Below are positions 15,791 to 24,749 of a stretch of 64,000 nucleotides of DNA, piece by piece (position 1 is the stretch's first letter; each line of letters begins with the position of its first letter). The position numbers and the translations under genes are program-made. The stretch is from an uncultured Dietzia sp. GTDB lineage: Bacteria > Actinomycetota > Actinomycetes > Mycobacteriales > Mycobacteriaceae. The notes under the pieces are model-generated. The model had not been told where the DNA came from, made no database searches, and worked only from the letters and a program-made list of their open reading frames with translations. The stretch lies in assembly GCF_937873725.1 (NCBI RefSeq), contig NZ_CALMYY010000011.1:1-64000 (forward strand), in the 5' to 3' direction.

Positions 15791-16861
15791 GTGACCCCCA
15801 AGACCCGAGCACCCCACCCGGTCCCCGACCACTGCCCCGGGCGTCCCGCGGCCGCCGTCGCGGTCGACGTCGCGGACCCGGACCTCGACGCGGACGTCCG
15901 GGCCGTCCTCGCGGCGCTGGCACTGGACCCGGGGTCCCGCGACGCGACGCTCGCCGACGTCCTGGTGACGGACCGGCCCGAGTCCGCGACCGGTGTCGCG
16001 GGGGCGCGCGTCCTGCGGGTCGCGGCAGAGGGGGCCGGGGGGGACGACGACGGGGTGGTCCACCTGCCGTCCGGGACGGCCGACCTCATCGGCGCACTCA
16101 TGTCACCGGTCGCCGGTCGGGGCGGGGTCCTCGTCGCGGTCGTCGGCGCGGTGGGTGGCTGCGGCGCGAGCACGCTGGCCGCCGCGCTCGCGATCCGGGC
16201 GGCGGGCTCCGGCCGGTCCCTGCTCGTCGAGGCGGATCCGCGCGGCACGGGTGTCGATCTGGTGCTGGGGACGGAGGCGGAACCCGGGCTGCGGGTGGAG
16301 GACGTGCGCGCGGAGTTGGGCGGCCCCGACCCCGACGCGCTCTGGGAGGCGGTTCCGGAGGTGGTGCCGGGGTGCCGGGTGCTGGCCCGGGCCAGGCGGC
16401 GTGAGCCGTCGGGCGGCGGCGCCGGCGTCCCTGGTCGGGTCGCCGCCCCCGGTGGCGCGCTGGGGGCGGTGCTGGCGCATCGCGGGGCGGGCGGACTGGT
16501 GGTCTGCGACGCGGGCGGGTTCGCGGGCGACGACCCGGTGCTCGGTCGTGCCGACCTCGTCGTCGTCGTGACCAGGGCGGACCTCCCGGGCGCGGTCGCG
16601 GCGGGTCGGGTGATGGGGGACGTGCGTCGCGGCGCGCTGGTGATCCGCACCCAGCGGGGGGACCCGCTCCACGCCGCGGACGTCGCCGACTCGGCGGGGA
16701 TCGCGGGGTGGCACGTGCTCCCCGAGATCCGGGCCGTCCGTGGGCTGGCCGGATCCGGCGGGCTCGGCAGATCGCTCGGCCGCGGGAGGGGCGGCCGCGC
16801 GCGGCGCCTCGGGGTGCTCGCGGACGCGATCCTGGCGGAGGTGCCTCCCGGTGTCCGGTGA
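15791..16861 (+). CDS. ssd: Ssd/CpaE-like ATPase of the Tad locus
   Basis: A 356-residue MinD/CpaE-like protein, orthologous by position and sequence to M. tuberculosis Rv3660c (Ssd, septum-site-determining protein). The deviant P-loop is AVVGAVGGCGASTLAAALA with Ser-Thr but no canonical lysine, as in CpaE/TadZ proteins that localise the Tad pilus machinery. Later strands (LLVEADPRGTGVDLVLG, LVVCDAGG, LVVVVTRAD) are the expected switch regions. GTG at 15791 was chosen as the most likely start; an upstream ATG at 15713 overlaps the TCCACAG repeats. The C-terminus overlaps tadA by 11 bp. It heads the tad operon. Confidence 0.88.
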   Translation: MTPKTRAPHPVPDHCPGRPAAAVAVDVADPDLDADVRAVLAALALDPGSRDATLADVLVTDRPESATGVAGARVLRVAAEGAGGDDDGVVHLPSGTADLIGALMSPVAGRGGVLVAVVGAVGGCGASTLAAALAIRAAGSGRSLLVEADPRGTGVDLVLGTEAEPGLRVEDVRAELGGPDPDALWEAVPEVVPGCRVLARARRREPSGGGAGVPGRVAAPGGALGAVLAHRGAGGLVVCDAGGFAGDDPVLGRADLVVVVTRADLPGAVAAGRVMGDVRRGALVIRTQRGDPLHAADVADSAGIAGWHVLPEIRAVRGLAGSGGLGRSLGRGRGGRARRLGVLADAILAEVPPGVR

Positions 16862-18035
16862 CGGGGCGGGGGCGGCGGTTCTGGCGACCGATCTGGTCGA
16901 CCGGGTCCGTGCGCGGCTGGCAGGTCTCGGGGTGGAGCCGGATCCGGAGGAGGTGGTGCGCGCCGTCCGCGCGGAATCCGAGGTGCTGCACGGGCACCTC
17001 GACCTGCTCCGGACCGCCCGCCTGGTGCGGGAACACCTGGCGGGTGCGGGGCCGCTCGAGGCGCTCCTCGCGAGCCCCGGGGTCACCGACGTGGTGGTCG
17101 ACGGGCCGGGTCCGGCGTTCGTCGACCGCGGACGGGGGCTCGAGGAGACCGGCGTGGTGGTGCCGACCGAGGCGGAACTGCGAGCGCTGGCCGTGCGGCT
17201 GGCGGGCCGGGCGGGGCAGCGTCTCGACGACGCCCGGCCCTGGGCCGACGGGGTGGTCCGCTCGCGGGACGGCATGGCCTGGAGGCTGCACGCGGTGCTC
17301 CCTCCGGTCGCGGTGGACGGGACCTGCCTGTCTCTACGGGTGTCAAGACCGGCGCAGGCGACCTTCGACAGGCTCGTGGAGTCCGGGACCGTCCCCGCGC
17401 CGGTGGAGCCGATGCTGCGGGACCTGGTGGAGGCCCGGGTGGGGTACCTGGTGGTGGGCGGGACCGGGTCGGGCAAGACCACTCTGCTCGCCGCCCTGCT
17501 CGGGCTGGTCCCCCCGGGTGAACGGCTGCTCTGCGTGGAGGACTCGCCGGAGCTGAGGCCCCCGCACCCTCACGTCGTCCGGCTGGTGGTGCGGCACGGC
17601 AACGTCGAGGGCGCAGGCGGGGTCGCGATGTCGGATCTCGTGCGGCAGGCGCTCCGGATGCGGCCGGACCGGATCGCCGTCGGCGAGGTGCGCGGCGGGG
17701 AGGTGGCGGACCTCCTGGCCGCACTCAACACCGGGCACGACGGGAGCGCCGGCACCGTCCACGCCAACTCGCCCACCGAGCTCCCCGCGCGGTTGGAGGC
17801 GCTGGGGGCGCTCGGCGGCCTCGACCGCGCGGCGCTGTCCGCGCAGGTGGCGGCGTCGCTGCGGGTGGTGGTGGGGATGCGCCGGTACCCGGATGGCCGG
17901 CGGGGCGTCGACTCGATGGGTGTGGTCCGCCGCGAGGCGGACGGGATCGTGGTCGATCCCGTCTGGCGGGCCGACGGGGGAGAGGTCCCCGGTCGTGCGG
18001 GGTTCGCCGCGCTCGTGGCGGGACGCCGGCCGTGA
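16851..18035 (+). CDS. tadA: TadA/CpaF secretion ATPase
   Basis: A 394-residue type II/IV secretion-family ATPase that powers Flp pilus assembly (Rv3659c type). The Walker A motif is VVGGTGSGKTTLLAALLG; the Asp/Walker B box follows in ERLLCVEDSPEL and RPDRIAVGEVRGGEVADLL, and the His box lies in NTGHDGSAGTVHANS. The N-terminal region (ARLVREHLAGAGPLEALL, then GVTDVVVDGPGPAFVDRG) is the CpaF N-domain. GTG at 16851 gives an 11-bp overlap with ssd, and the stop overlaps the tadB GTG as GTGA. Confidence 0.93.
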   Translation: MSGDGAGAAVLATDLVDRVRARLAGLGVEPDPEEVVRAVRAESEVLHGHLDLLRTARLVREHLAGAGPLEALLASPGVTDVVVDGPGPAFVDRGRGLEETGVVVPTEAELRALAVRLAGRAGQRLDDARPWADGVVRSRDGMAWRLHAVLPPVAVDGTCLSLRVSRPAQATFDRLVESGTVPAPVEPMLRDLVEARVGYLVVGGTGSGKTTLLAALLGLVPPGERLLCVEDSPELRPPHPHVVRLVVRHGNVEGAGGVAMSDLVRQALRMRPDRIAVGEVRGGEVADLLAALNTGHDGSAGTVHANSPTELPARLEALGALGGLDRAALSAQVAASLRVVVGMRRYPDGRRGVDSMGVVRREADGIVVDPVWRADGGEVPGRAGFAALVAGRRP

Positions 18036-19165
18036 CGGCCGTGGCGCTGCTCCTCGCCGGGGCGCTGCTCGTATGGCCGGGCGGGGCGGCGCGTGATCGG
18101 CTGCGCGGACTCGGAGGGACCGCCCGGTCGACCCCGGGCGGCCTCCGCCGGGCGCTCGCGCGGGTCCCCACGCCCCTCCTCGTCCCGGCCGTCGCCGTGG
18201 TGGTGGGCACGGTCGCCGCGGGACCCCTCCACGGATGTGCGGCCGCCCTGCTGGGGGCCACGGTCGCCGATCTGCGGAGGCGGGCGGCCGTCCGCGGGCG
18301 GCGGCTCGGGGCCCTCGGATCCTGGGAGCGGGCGCTCGACGACACCTCGTCGACGCTCCGCGCCGGGGCCGGGCCGGAACTGGCGCTGCACCGGGCGGCG
18401 GAGGCCGCGCGCGCCGGCGATCCCGGGGTGGCCGCCGTCCTCGACCGTGCGGCCGCCCACGCCCGGCTGGGCGGGGACGTCGCGGCGGCGCTGTCCACCG
18501 GGCCCGGCCGGTCGGCGTCCGCGGCCGGCGTCACGGGTGGCGTGGCGGCCGAGCTCGCCAGCGCGTGGCTGCTGGCCACGCGACACGGGGTGGTGCTGGC
18601 GGAGGTGGTGGACGGGCTCCGGGAGGACGTCGCGTCGCGGCGCGAGCGGGCGCTCCGGGTGGACGCGACCCTCGCCGGGCCCAGGGCGACCGCCGTGATC
18701 CTCACCGCGTTGCCCGGGTTCGGCGTGTTGCTGGGGTCCGGGTTCGGTGCCGACCCCCTGGGCGTCCTGCTCGGCGGCCCACTCGGCGGGATCCTGTGCC
18801 TGATCGGGGCGGGGTTCCTGTCGGCGGGCCTGGTGTGGACCGACAGGATCGTGGGCGGGGCGGGGGGATGGGTCTCGCCCCGCTGCTGGGCGCCGCGGCC
18901 CCGGGGCGGGGGGCCGGGCGCGGGCCGGCCGCAGGACGGCTCCGTGACGTGGCCCCCGGACCCCGCCGCCGCGCCCCGCATCCGCCGCGGGGCATGCCGG
19001 TGCTGTCCCGCACGCTCGACCGGGCCCGCCTCGGCCCGGGCCCAGCGGGCGGGGGCCGGCCGGGCGCGACCGGGCCGCTGGCGCGGATGCTCGACCTGCT
19101 CGCGGCGGCGCTGCTCGCCGGCCTGCCCACCCACCTCGCGCTGGCGGCCGTCGGCGACGCCGTAG
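18032..19165 (+). CDS. tadB: TadB-like pilus assembly membrane protein (C-terminus reads through tadC)
   Basis: Inner-membrane platform protein of the Flp pilus. Membrane segments are visible at the N-terminus (VALLLAGALLVWPGG, LLVPAVAVVVGTVAAG) and at about residues 220-275 (TAVILTALPGFGVLLGSGFG, LGGILCLIGAGFLSAGLVW), around a GspF-type helical domain (DTSSTLRAGAGPELALH). The family normally stops shortly after TDRIV, near 18870. Here the frame stays open to 19165, adding about 98 residues of arginine/cysteine-rich sequence antisense to nothing but out of frame with tadC, which begins at 18868. A lost stop or an indel at the G6 run (18862-18867) is likely. The functional end is probably near 18870. 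Confidence 0.8.
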   Translation: MTAVALLLAGALLVWPGGAARDRLRGLGGTARSTPGGLRRALARVPTPLLVPAVAVVVGTVAAGPLHGCAAALLGATVADLRRRAAVRGRRLGALGSWERALDDTSSTLRAGAGPELALHRAAEAARAGDPGVAAVLDRAAAHARLGGDVAAALSTGPGRSASAAGVTGGVAAELASAWLLATRHGVVLAEVVDGLREDVASRRERALRVDATLAGPRATAVILTALPGFGVLLGSGFGADPLGVLLGGPLGGILCLIGAGFLSAGLVWTDRIVGGAGGWVSPRCWAPRPRGGGPGAGRPQDGSVTWPPDPAAAPRIRRGACRCCPARSTGPASARAQRAGAGRARPGRWRGCSTCSRRRCSPACPPTSRWRPSATP

Positions 19166-19521
19166 AGCCCCTCGATCCGGACGTCGCCGAGGCGCTGCGG
19201 TCGGTGGCCGCCAGGGTCCGCCTCGGTGCCACACCGGAGGAGGCGTGGCGAGGCCTCCCTGCCACGGGTCGGCTCGCCCCCGTGGCGTCGATGCTCGCCC
19301 GCGGGACGGAGGCCGGCGGGTCGGTCCAGTCCGCGCTCGGGCACGCGGCCCGCCGGATGCGATCCGAGGCCGATGCCGCCGCGGCCGCCAGGGCCGAACG
19401 CGCCGCCGTCCTGGTGGCGGGCCCGCTCGGCCTGTGCTTCCTCCCGGCGTTCATCTGCCTGGGCGTCCTCCCCGTTGTCGCGGGTCTGGCCGACGGGATG
19501 CTGCCGGGGGTCCTGCCGTGA
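18868..19521 (+). CDS. tadC: TadC-like pilus assembly membrane protein
   Basis: A 217-residue second platform protein of the Flp pilus (Rv3657c type). The GspF-like segment LLAAALLAGLPTHLALAAVG is followed by VRLGATPEEAWRGLP, SMLARGTEAGGSV and a C-terminal membrane pair (AVLVAGPLGLCFLPAFICLG, VLPVVAGLADGMLPG). ATG at 18868 was chosen because it follows the last TadB membrane segment; the first ~55 residues are Gly/Pro/Arg-rich and unlike a domain. The gene overlaps the extended tadB frame by 298 bp in another frame. It is followed after 69 bp by flp. Confidence 0.8.
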   Translation: MGLAPLLGAAAPGRGAGRGPAAGRLRDVAPGPRRRAPHPPRGMPVLSRTLDRARLGPGPAGGGRPGATGPLARMLDLLAAALLAGLPTHLALAAVGDAVEPLDPDVAEALRSVAARVRLGATPEEAWRGLPATGRLAPVASMLARGTEAGGSVQSALGHAARRMRSEADAAAAARAERAAVLVAGPLGLCFLPAFICLGVLPVVAGLADGMLPGVLP

Positions 19522-19590
19522 GCGGCGCCCCGGCCCCACACACTCCGGCGCGGAGACTCCGCCCCGGTCAGGAAGAAGGAGAACACCATC

Positions 19591-19827
19591 ATGAACACCC
19601 GACTCAGCACCACGATCACCACCACCGCCCGCCGGATCCGTTCCGCGGTGGCCCACAGGTTCCGTCACGCGCCCGCCGGCGACGCCGGAATGTCGACGGT
19701 CGAGTACGCGGTCGGAACGATCGCCGCCGCGGCCTTCGGGGCCGTCCTCTACACGGTGGTCAGCGGCGACTCGATCCCCGCCGCGCTCGGCGGGATCATC
19801 GAGCGTGCGCTCACCACCTCCGTGTGA
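19591..19827 (+). CDS. Flp-type pilin (DUF4244)
   Basis: A 78-residue prepilin (Rv3656c type). A basic leader (TTARRIRSAVAHRFRHAPAG) precedes DAGMSTVEYAVGTIAAAAFG; the Glu of STVEYA is the conserved Glu5-like residue of type IVb pilins, and cleavage would be expected just before the MSTVEYA segment. The hydrophobic helix follows. ATG at 19591 has a strong AAGGAG site upstream. Its stop overlaps the start of the TadE gene by one base (TGATG). As the pilus subunit it should be the most expressed gene of the locus; the improved ribosome binding site compared with its neighbours fits this. Confidence 0.88.
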   Translation: MNTRLSTTITTTARRIRSAVAHRFRHAPAGDAGMSTVEYAVGTIAAAAFGAVLYTVVSGDSIPAALGGIIERALTTSV

Positions 19828-20186
19828 TGGCGCCCGGGCGGCACCGCGCGGCAGCCACCCGCGACGAGGGCTCGGTGACGGTCGAGGCGGCCCTGGGGAT
19901 CGCCTCGCTCGTCGTGGTCATCACGATCGCGGCGTCGGGGGCCGCCGCGGCGCTCACCCAGATCCGGGTCGTGGACGCCGCGCGCGAGGCCGCCCGGGTG
20001 GCAGCGGTGTCCGGCGCGAGGGAGGGCGTCGCGGCGGGGCGCGCGGCGGCACCGGGGACGGAGGTGTCGGTCGACGGCGCCGAGCAGTACGTCACCGCGC
20101 GGGTCAGCGCCCCCGCCCGCGGCCTGCCGGGCGTCGTGCTCTCCGGTCGCGCGGTCGCGCGCGTGGAACCGGGGACACCGGGGTGA
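19827..20186 (+). CDS. TadE-family pseudopilin
   Basis: A 119-residue TadE-like minor pilin. After a short basic N-terminus, DEGSVTVEAALGIASLVVVI carries the prepilin-like GSVTVEAAL motif and a membrane helix extending to about residue 45, followed by a small extracytoplasmic domain (IRVVDAAREAARVAAVSG). ATG at 19827 overlaps the pilin stop; the stop overlaps the next gene as GTGA. It corresponds to Rv3655c in M. tuberculosis. Expected to sit with TadA-C in the envelope. Confidence 0.85.
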   Translation: MAPGRHRAAATRDEGSVTVEAALGIASLVVVITIAASGAAAALTQIRVVDAAREAARVAAVSGAREGVAAGRAAAPGTEVSVDGAEQYVTARVSAPARGLPGVVLSGRAVARVEPGTPG

Positions 20187-20539
20187 GGGCGCGGTGGCCC
20201 GGGGACCGCGACGACGGGTACATGACCGTCGTGACCGCCTTCGCCGCGGCCGCCGTCCTGGCGGTCGCCGTGGCCGTTCTCCTCGTCGGCCGGGCGGCGG
20301 TCGCCGCACATTCCGCCCGGTCGGCGGCGGACCTGGCCGCGCTGGCCGGGGCGCACGCGTTGCAGGCGCGGGAGGACGCGTGCGCAGCGGCCTCGGGGGT
20401 CGCCGCCGTGAACCGGGCGGTGGTGACGGTGTGCACCGTCGACGGGTGGGACGTGGTGGTCCGGGCGGAGGTGCGCGCGGAACTCGGTGTCCTCGGCGCG
20501 CGGGCGGTGTCGGCGGTGGCCCGGGCGGGGCCTGTCTGA
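20183..20539 (+). CDS. TadE/TadG-like secretion-neighbourhood protein
   Basis: A 118-residue protein with one N-terminal membrane helix (VVTAFAAAAVLAVAVAVLLVG) after a DDGYMTV motif, then HSARSAADLAALAGAHAL, the signature of the Rv3654c-like 'helicase/secretion neighbourhood TadE-like' family. Two cysteines (DACAAASG and VVTVCTVDG) may form a disulfide. GTG at 20183 overlaps the TadE stop. It is the last gene of the tad operon, converging on the ClC gene 13 bp away. Confidence 0.85.
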   Translation: MRARWPGDRDDGYMTVVTAFAAAAVLAVAVAVLLVGRAAVAAHSARSAADLAALAGAHALQAREDACAAASGVAAVNRAVVTVCTVDGWDVVVRAEVRAELGVLGARAVSAVARAGPV

Positions 20540-20552
20540 GGCTCGTCCCGTG

Positions 20553-21875
20553 TCAGCGGTCGTCCGTCCCGAGCATGCGCTCGCGCAGGGTGTCGTAGAT
20601 CGGGGGAGCCCCACACAACTGGGCCACGATCACGGCGGTCGCTCCGGCGGCGAACATGGCGACGGCGACGGAGGTCGTGGCCGTCATCTCCATGACCAGC
20701 ACGGCCCCCGTCAGCGGGGCCCGCACGACCGAGGTGAACAGGGTGGCCATCCCCACCAACATGAGCGCGGGTAGCAGCTGGGTGCCCATCCCGGGCCGGA
20801 TCCAGTCCAGGGCCTGCGAGAAGACCACCCCGCTGAGGGCGCCGAGCGCGAGCATCGGGGCGAACAGGCCGCCGGGGGTGTTGGCCGCGTACGACAGCGG
20901 GCCCGTGACGAACCTGACCACCAGGATCAGGACGACGGCGAGGAAGGTCAACTGCTGGCCGGTGAGCAGCGCCTGGGACAGCTCGTTCCCGCCCCCGACG
21001 AGGTCGGCGTCCACCGTGAGGGCGCCGCCGATGACCGCCCCGATGGCCGCGGCCCTGACCGGGCCAGGGACGGCCGAGAGCGAGTCGGACGCGTCCAGGA
21101 AGAGGCGGATCAACAGGCTGTACCCCACGCCCAGCAGCGACACGAGGCCCCCGAACACGACGAACACCGGCAGCGCGGAGAACGCGGGCTCCGGCACGTC
21201 GAGGATCCTGAAGTCCGGTTCGTCGCCGAGGACCACCCGACTGCACATCACCGCGGTCGAGACCGCCGCCATGGTCCACAGCACGTACCGGAGCCTGATC
21301 GAGTGCGCGATCTCCTCCAGGCAGAACACGGCGCCCCCGAGCGGGGCGTTGAAGGCCACCGCCAGGCCGGCGCCGGACAGGGCCGACTGCATGACGCGGA
21401 CCTCGTCGCGGGTGGCGCGCGCCACCCGCGCGCACCACGCCCCGATGGCGGCGCCCATGTGGACGGTCGGCCCCTCACGGCCCAGCACGAGGCCCCCGAG
21501 CCCCATCGAGAGGAGCCCGCCGATGAACCGGGCGGGCAGGACCCGGCCCGGGGGTGGTTCGCTCTCCCCGCGGTCGACGGCCTCGACGTGCTGGATGCCG
21601 CTGCCCGCGGACAGGGGGATCCGGGACGCGATCACCCCGGCGGCACCGGCGGCCACCGCGGACACCACGACCGGGACCACCCAGCCCGCGCCGCCCAGCT
21701 CGTGGGACCACTCGACGATGTCCAGCCGCAGGTGGTCGGCGCGCACGAGGAGCCACCGGAACGCGCCCCCGACGAATCCGGTGATCGCCCCGGCGACCAC
21801 CGCGAGGACCGTCATCCCCACGAGCACGCGCGTGGTCGCGTCGCCGGGTGAGTCGTCTGGGGAACCGTGCGTCAC
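20553..21875 (-). CDS. ClC-family chloride/proton antiporter
   Basis: A 440-residue integral membrane ClC protein. The three anion-binding signatures are present: GSGIQHVE, GLVLGREGPTVHMGA (gating glutamate in GREGP) and ANTPGGLFAPMLALG. FCLEEIAHSIR carries the internal proton-transfer glutamate, so exchange rather than channel activity is likely. About ten to twelve membrane segments span the chain. GTG at 21875 follows TAGGTT by 7 nt (leaderless). That hexamer overlaps the TAG stop of the helicase gene upstream, so the gene can be expressed separately or with it. Confidence 0.92.
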   Translation of the reverse strand: MTHGSPDDSPGDATTRVLVGMTVLAVVAGAITGFVGGAFRWLLVRADHLRLDIVEWSHELGGAGWVVPVVVSAVAAGAAGVIASRIPLSAGSGIQHVEAVDRGESEPPPGRVLPARFIGGLLSMGLGGLVLGREGPTVHMGAAIGAWCARVARATRDEVRVMQSALSGAGLAVAFNAPLGGAVFCLEEIAHSIRLRYVLWTMAAVSTAVMCSRVVLGDEPDFRILDVPEPAFSALPVFVVFGGLVSLLGVGYSLLIRLFLDASDSLSAVPGPVRAAAIGAVIGGALTVDADLVGGGNELSQALLTGQQLTFLAVVLILVVRFVTGPLSYAANTPGGLFAPMLALGALSGVVFSQALDWIRPGMGTQLLPALMLVGMATLFTSVVRAPLTGAVLVMEMTATTSVAVAMFAAGATAVIVAQLCGAPPIYDTLRERMLGTDDR

Positions 21876-21882
21876 GGACCTG

Positions 21883-21888
21883 AACCTA
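21883..21888 (-). promoter_or_regulatory. -10 hexamer TAGGTT of the ClC gene, overlapping helicase stop
   Basis: Read on the minus strand, TAGGTT lies 7 nt before GTG 21875; its first three bases are the TAG stop codon of the helicase gene. Confidence 0.5.
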
Positions 21889-24207
21889 GCCGAGCTGCCC
21901 CACGACCTCGGCCAGCAGCGCGATCGCGCCCGGCTTGGAGAGCGGGTCGTTGCCGTTTCCGCACTTGGGGGACTGGATGCACGACGGGCAGCCGGTGTCG
22001 CACTCGCACGCGCGGATGGCGTCCAGCGTCGCCCGCAGCCACGAGTGGGCGCGGCGGAACCCGCGTTCGGCGAACCCGGCCCCGCCCGCGTACCCGTCGT
22101 AGACGAACACCGTGGGCAGGCCCGTGTCCGGGTGCAGTGCCGTGGAGACGCCGCCGATGTCCCAGCGGTCGCAGGTCGCCACCAGCGGGAGCAGGCCGAT
22201 CGCCGCGTGTTCGGCGGCGTGCAGCGCGCCCGGCCAGTCCGCCTCCTCCAGCCCGGCCACCCGCAGCAGCTGCGGGGTGAGGGTGTACAGGACCGCGCGG
22301 GTGGGCAGGACGGTCTCGGGCAGGTCGAGGGGCGTCACGTCGAGGATTTCGCCGCCGCGGAGACGGCGCTGGTAGCCGGTCACCCTGGCGGTCACCTCGA
22401 CCCGGGCGAGCGACAGGGTCACCGGACCCGCGGTCACGGTTTCGAGGGTCTCGATCAGGTCGATCGACACCTGCTCCCGGGCGGAGGTCGTCCACTCCGG
22501 TTCCTCCGGGTGGCACAGCGCGAGCCCGTCCTCCAGGTCCAGCTCGTCCACGACGAAGGACTCCCCCTGGTGCAGGTACAGGGCGCCCGGGTGGACCTGC
22601 GAGCGGGCGCGGACGGAGTCGATGGTGCCGAGCATCCGGCCGTCGACCGCGTCCACGATCACCACCTCCGCCCCGCCGGTTCCGCGGATGTCGACCTCGG
22701 CGTGCGGGGTGTGGTCGTCCGCCGCGGGGTACCACCCGGCGGGCCGGCGCCTGATCAGGCCGCGGGTGGCGAGGTCCTCGAGGACCTCCGTGGCGCCCCA
22801 GGCCCGGGCCTCCTCGTGGGACATCGGGCGTTCGCTCACCGCGCACCGCAGCTGGCCGGCCAGGAGCACGGGGTTGCGGGGGTCGGTCACGGTGGCCTCG
22901 ACGGGCCGGCCGAGCAGGGCCTCGGGATGGTGGACGAGGTAGGTGTCCAGGGGGTCGTCGCGGGCGACCAGGATCACCAGGGCGCCCTGGCCGCGCCGCC
23001 CGGCCCGGCCCGCCTGCTGCCAGAACGAGGCGATGGTCCCGGGGAAGCCCGCGCTGATCACGGCGTCCAGGCCCGAGATGTCCACCCCCAGCTCCAGAGC
23101 GGACGTCGAGGCCACGCCCACCAGCTCGCCCTCGGCGAGCCCTCGCTCGAGGCGGCGTCGGTCCTCGGCCAGGTACCCGGCGCGGTAGGCGGCGATCCGT
23201 CCGGCCAGCTCCCGGCCCCGCGCGCCGTGGTCGGACACCAGGCGCTCGCGGGCCCGGAGCGCGGTGGACTCGGCGCCCGCGCGGGACCGGACAAAGGCGA
23301 GGGTCCGGGCGCCCTCGGCGACCAGGCCCGCCATGAGTGTCGACGCCTCGACGGGGGCGGGTCGCCGCACGGGGGCACCGTTCTCGCCGGCGAGCCCCTC
23401 CATGAGCGGGGGTTCCCACAGCGCGACGGTCCGTCCGCCCTGGGGGGAGGCGTCGTCGGTGACCTCGGCGCACTCGCGCCCGACGAGGGTGGTGGCGGCC
23501 GCGCCGGGGTCGGAGGTGGTGGCCGAGGCCAGCACGAAGGTCGGTTCGGCGCCCAGGGCCCGCGCGAGCCGGTCGAGGCGCCGGAGGACCAGCGCGACGT
23601 TGGAGCCGAACACGCCGCGGTAGGAGTGACACTCGTCGACGACGACAAAGCGGAGCCCCCGCAGGACGCGCGTCCACTGGCGGGACCGACCGAGCAGGGA
23701 CAGATGCAGCATGTCCGGGTTGGTGACGATCCACCGTGAGTTCTCCCGTATCCACGGGCGTGCATCGGTGGGGGTGTCGCCGTCGTAGGACGCCGGGGCC
23801 ACGTGGGAGAGTCCGGGCACGGCGTCGACCAGCGACACCACCGACGACAGCTGGTCCTGGCCCAGGGCCTTGGTGGGGGCCAGGTACACCACGCACGCGT
23901 TCCGGTCGGCGGCGAGCGCGCTCAGCGCGGGGAGCTGGTAGCCGAGGGATTTCCCGGAGGCCGTGCCCGTGGCCACCACCACGTGACGGCCCGCGTAGGC
24001 GTGCTCGGCGGTGTCCACCTGGTGGGCCCAGGGCTGGTCCACGCCTCGGCCGCGGAGCTCCCGCACCAGCCCCGGGTCCGCCCACGCCGGCCAGTCGGCG
24101 TATCGGGCCTCGCGGGCGGGGAGATCGACAGTGTGGGTGACGGGGGACGCCCCGGCGGGAAGCTGCTCGAGCAGGTGCCCCAGGAGTTCGCGCCCGTATG
24201 TCGTCAC
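21886..24207 (-). CDS. DEAD/DEAH helicase with C-terminal DUF1998/MZB domain (MrfA/YprA-like)
   Basis: A 773-residue superfamily 2 helicase, equivalent to Rv3649 (about 771). Motif I is [17 protein letters not shown], motif II is [13 protein letters not shown], and motif VI lies in [15 protein letters not shown]. The C-terminus holds four cysteines, [16 protein letters not shown], the zinc-binding MZB domain of the MrfA group, which acts in repair of mitomycin-type DNA damage in Bacillus. The repair role is inferred. GTG at 24207 was chosen because TACGGT lies 6 nt upstream (leaderless). A longer frame exists but starts inside the cspA region. Confidence 0.9.
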   Translation of the reverse strand: MTTYGRELLGHLLEQLPAGASPVTHTVDLPAREARYADWPAWADPGLVRELRGRGVDQPWAHQVDTAEHAYAGRHVVVATGTASGKSLGYQLPALSALAADRNACVVYLAPTKALGQDQLSSVVSLVDAVPGLSHVAPASYDGDTPTDARPWIRENSRWIVTNPDMLHLSLLGRSRQWTRVLRGLRFVVVDECHSYRGVFGSNVALVLRRLDRLARALGAEPTFVLASATTSDPGAAATTLVGRECAEVTDDASPQGGRTVALWEPPLMEGLAGENGAPVRRPAPVEASTLMAGLVAEGARTLAFVRSRAGAESTALRARERLVSDHGARGRELAGRIAAYRAGYLAEDRRRLERGLAEGELVGVASTSALELGVDISGLDAVISAGFPGTIASFWQQAGRAGRRGQGALVILVARDDPLDTYLVHHPEALLGRPVEATVTDPRNPVLLAGQLRCAVSERPMSHEEARAWGATEVLEDLATRGLIRRRPAGWYPAADDHTPHAEVDIRGTGGAEVVIVDAVDGRMLGTIDSVRARSQVHPGALYLHQGESFVVDELDLEDGLALCHPEEPEWTTSAREQVSIDLIETLETVTAGPVTLSLARVEVTARVTGYQRRLRGGEILDVTPLDLPETVLPTRAVLYTLTPQLLRVAGLEEADWPGALHAAEHAAIGLLPLVATCDRWDIGGVSTALHPDTGLPTVFVYDGYAGGAGFAERGFRRAHSWLRATLDAIRACECDTGCPSCIQSPKCGNGNDPLSKPGAIALLAEVVGQLG

Positions 24208-24213
24208 CCCTCG

Positions 24214-24219
24214 ACCGTA
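24214..24219 (-). promoter_or_regulatory. -10 hexamer TACGGT of leaderless helicase promoter
   Basis: TACGGT on the minus strand ends 6 nt before GTG 24207. It supports this start over upstream in-frame codons. Confidence 0.5.
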
Positions 24220-24455
24220 GGGGACGGGTTCCGGGAGTGCAGGGTGGGGACGTGGCCACGGCGCCGGGCCCGGGGAGGTGGGCGCGAGCGCCTTCCGACC
24301 GACCTGCGCGGACGTGTTCTCCGGGCGCGGTTCCCGTGGTCTACTTGTCTCGGTCGCCGCCTCCGCCCCCGGGCCTCCCGCGGGCGGTCGACGACCCGGC
24401 GCGCGTGGACATCCCGCGAGTCGCACCTGGCAGTACGGAAAAGGAACGCAACAAC

Positions 24456-24659
24456 ATGGCACAGGGCACCGTCAAGTGGTTCAACGCGGAGAAGGGCTAC
24501 GGGTTCATCGCCCCCGAGGACGGCTCCGCCGACCTCTTCGTCCACTACTCCTCCATCGAGGGCAGCGGCTTCAAGTCGCTCGAGGAGAACCAGCGCGTCG
24601 AGTTCGAGGTCGGCGAGGGCCAGAAGGGCCCGCAGGCGCAGGAAGTCCGCGCCATCTGA
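24456..24659 (+). CDS. cspA: cold-shock protein CspA family
   Basis: A 67-residue single-domain nucleic-acid chaperone. RNP1 ([11 protein letters not shown]) and RNP2 (DLFVHYSSI) are intact, after the standard [13 protein letters not shown] opening. ATG at 24456 has AAAAGGAACG upstream as ribosome binding site. An upstream region of over 200 bp between this gene and the divergent helicase leaves room for a long, possibly structured 5' leader, typical of csp genes, although I see no definite structure. It is followed by a strong hairpin terminator at 24684-24712. Same position as M. tuberculosis cspA (Rv3648c). Confidence 0.95.
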   Translation: MAQGTVKWFNAEKGYGFIAPEDGSADLFVHYSSIEGSGFKSLEENQRVEFEVGEGQKGPQAQEVRAI

Positions 24660-24683
24660 GCATCGGCGGATCGATCCGGCCGG

Positions 24684-24712
24684 GGCCCCCGCCGCCCGTC
24701 GCGGTGGGGGCC
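24684..24712 (+). terminator. hairpin downstream of cspA
   Basis: Arms ggcccccgccgc (24684-24695) and gcggtgggggcc (24701-24712) pair with one G-T mismatch around a 5-nt loop, 24 bp after the cspA stop. No T tract follows, as is common in high-GC genomes. Confidence 0.65.
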
Positions 24713-24736
24713 TCGCCGTGTGTCGGGGGTCGACCG

Positions 24737-24742
24737 TAGGCT
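24737..24742 (+). promoter_or_regulatory. -10 hexamer TAGGCT of a leaderless promoter
   Basis: TAGGCT ends 7 nt before GTG 24750, just after the cspA terminator. Confidence 0.55.
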
Positions 24743-24749
24743 CGGCACC

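Noticed and set aside
21886-24462. Longer helicase frame starting at 24462
   Set aside because: The extension covers the cspA promoter and part of its gene; the GTG at 24207 has a -10 hexamer at the right distance.
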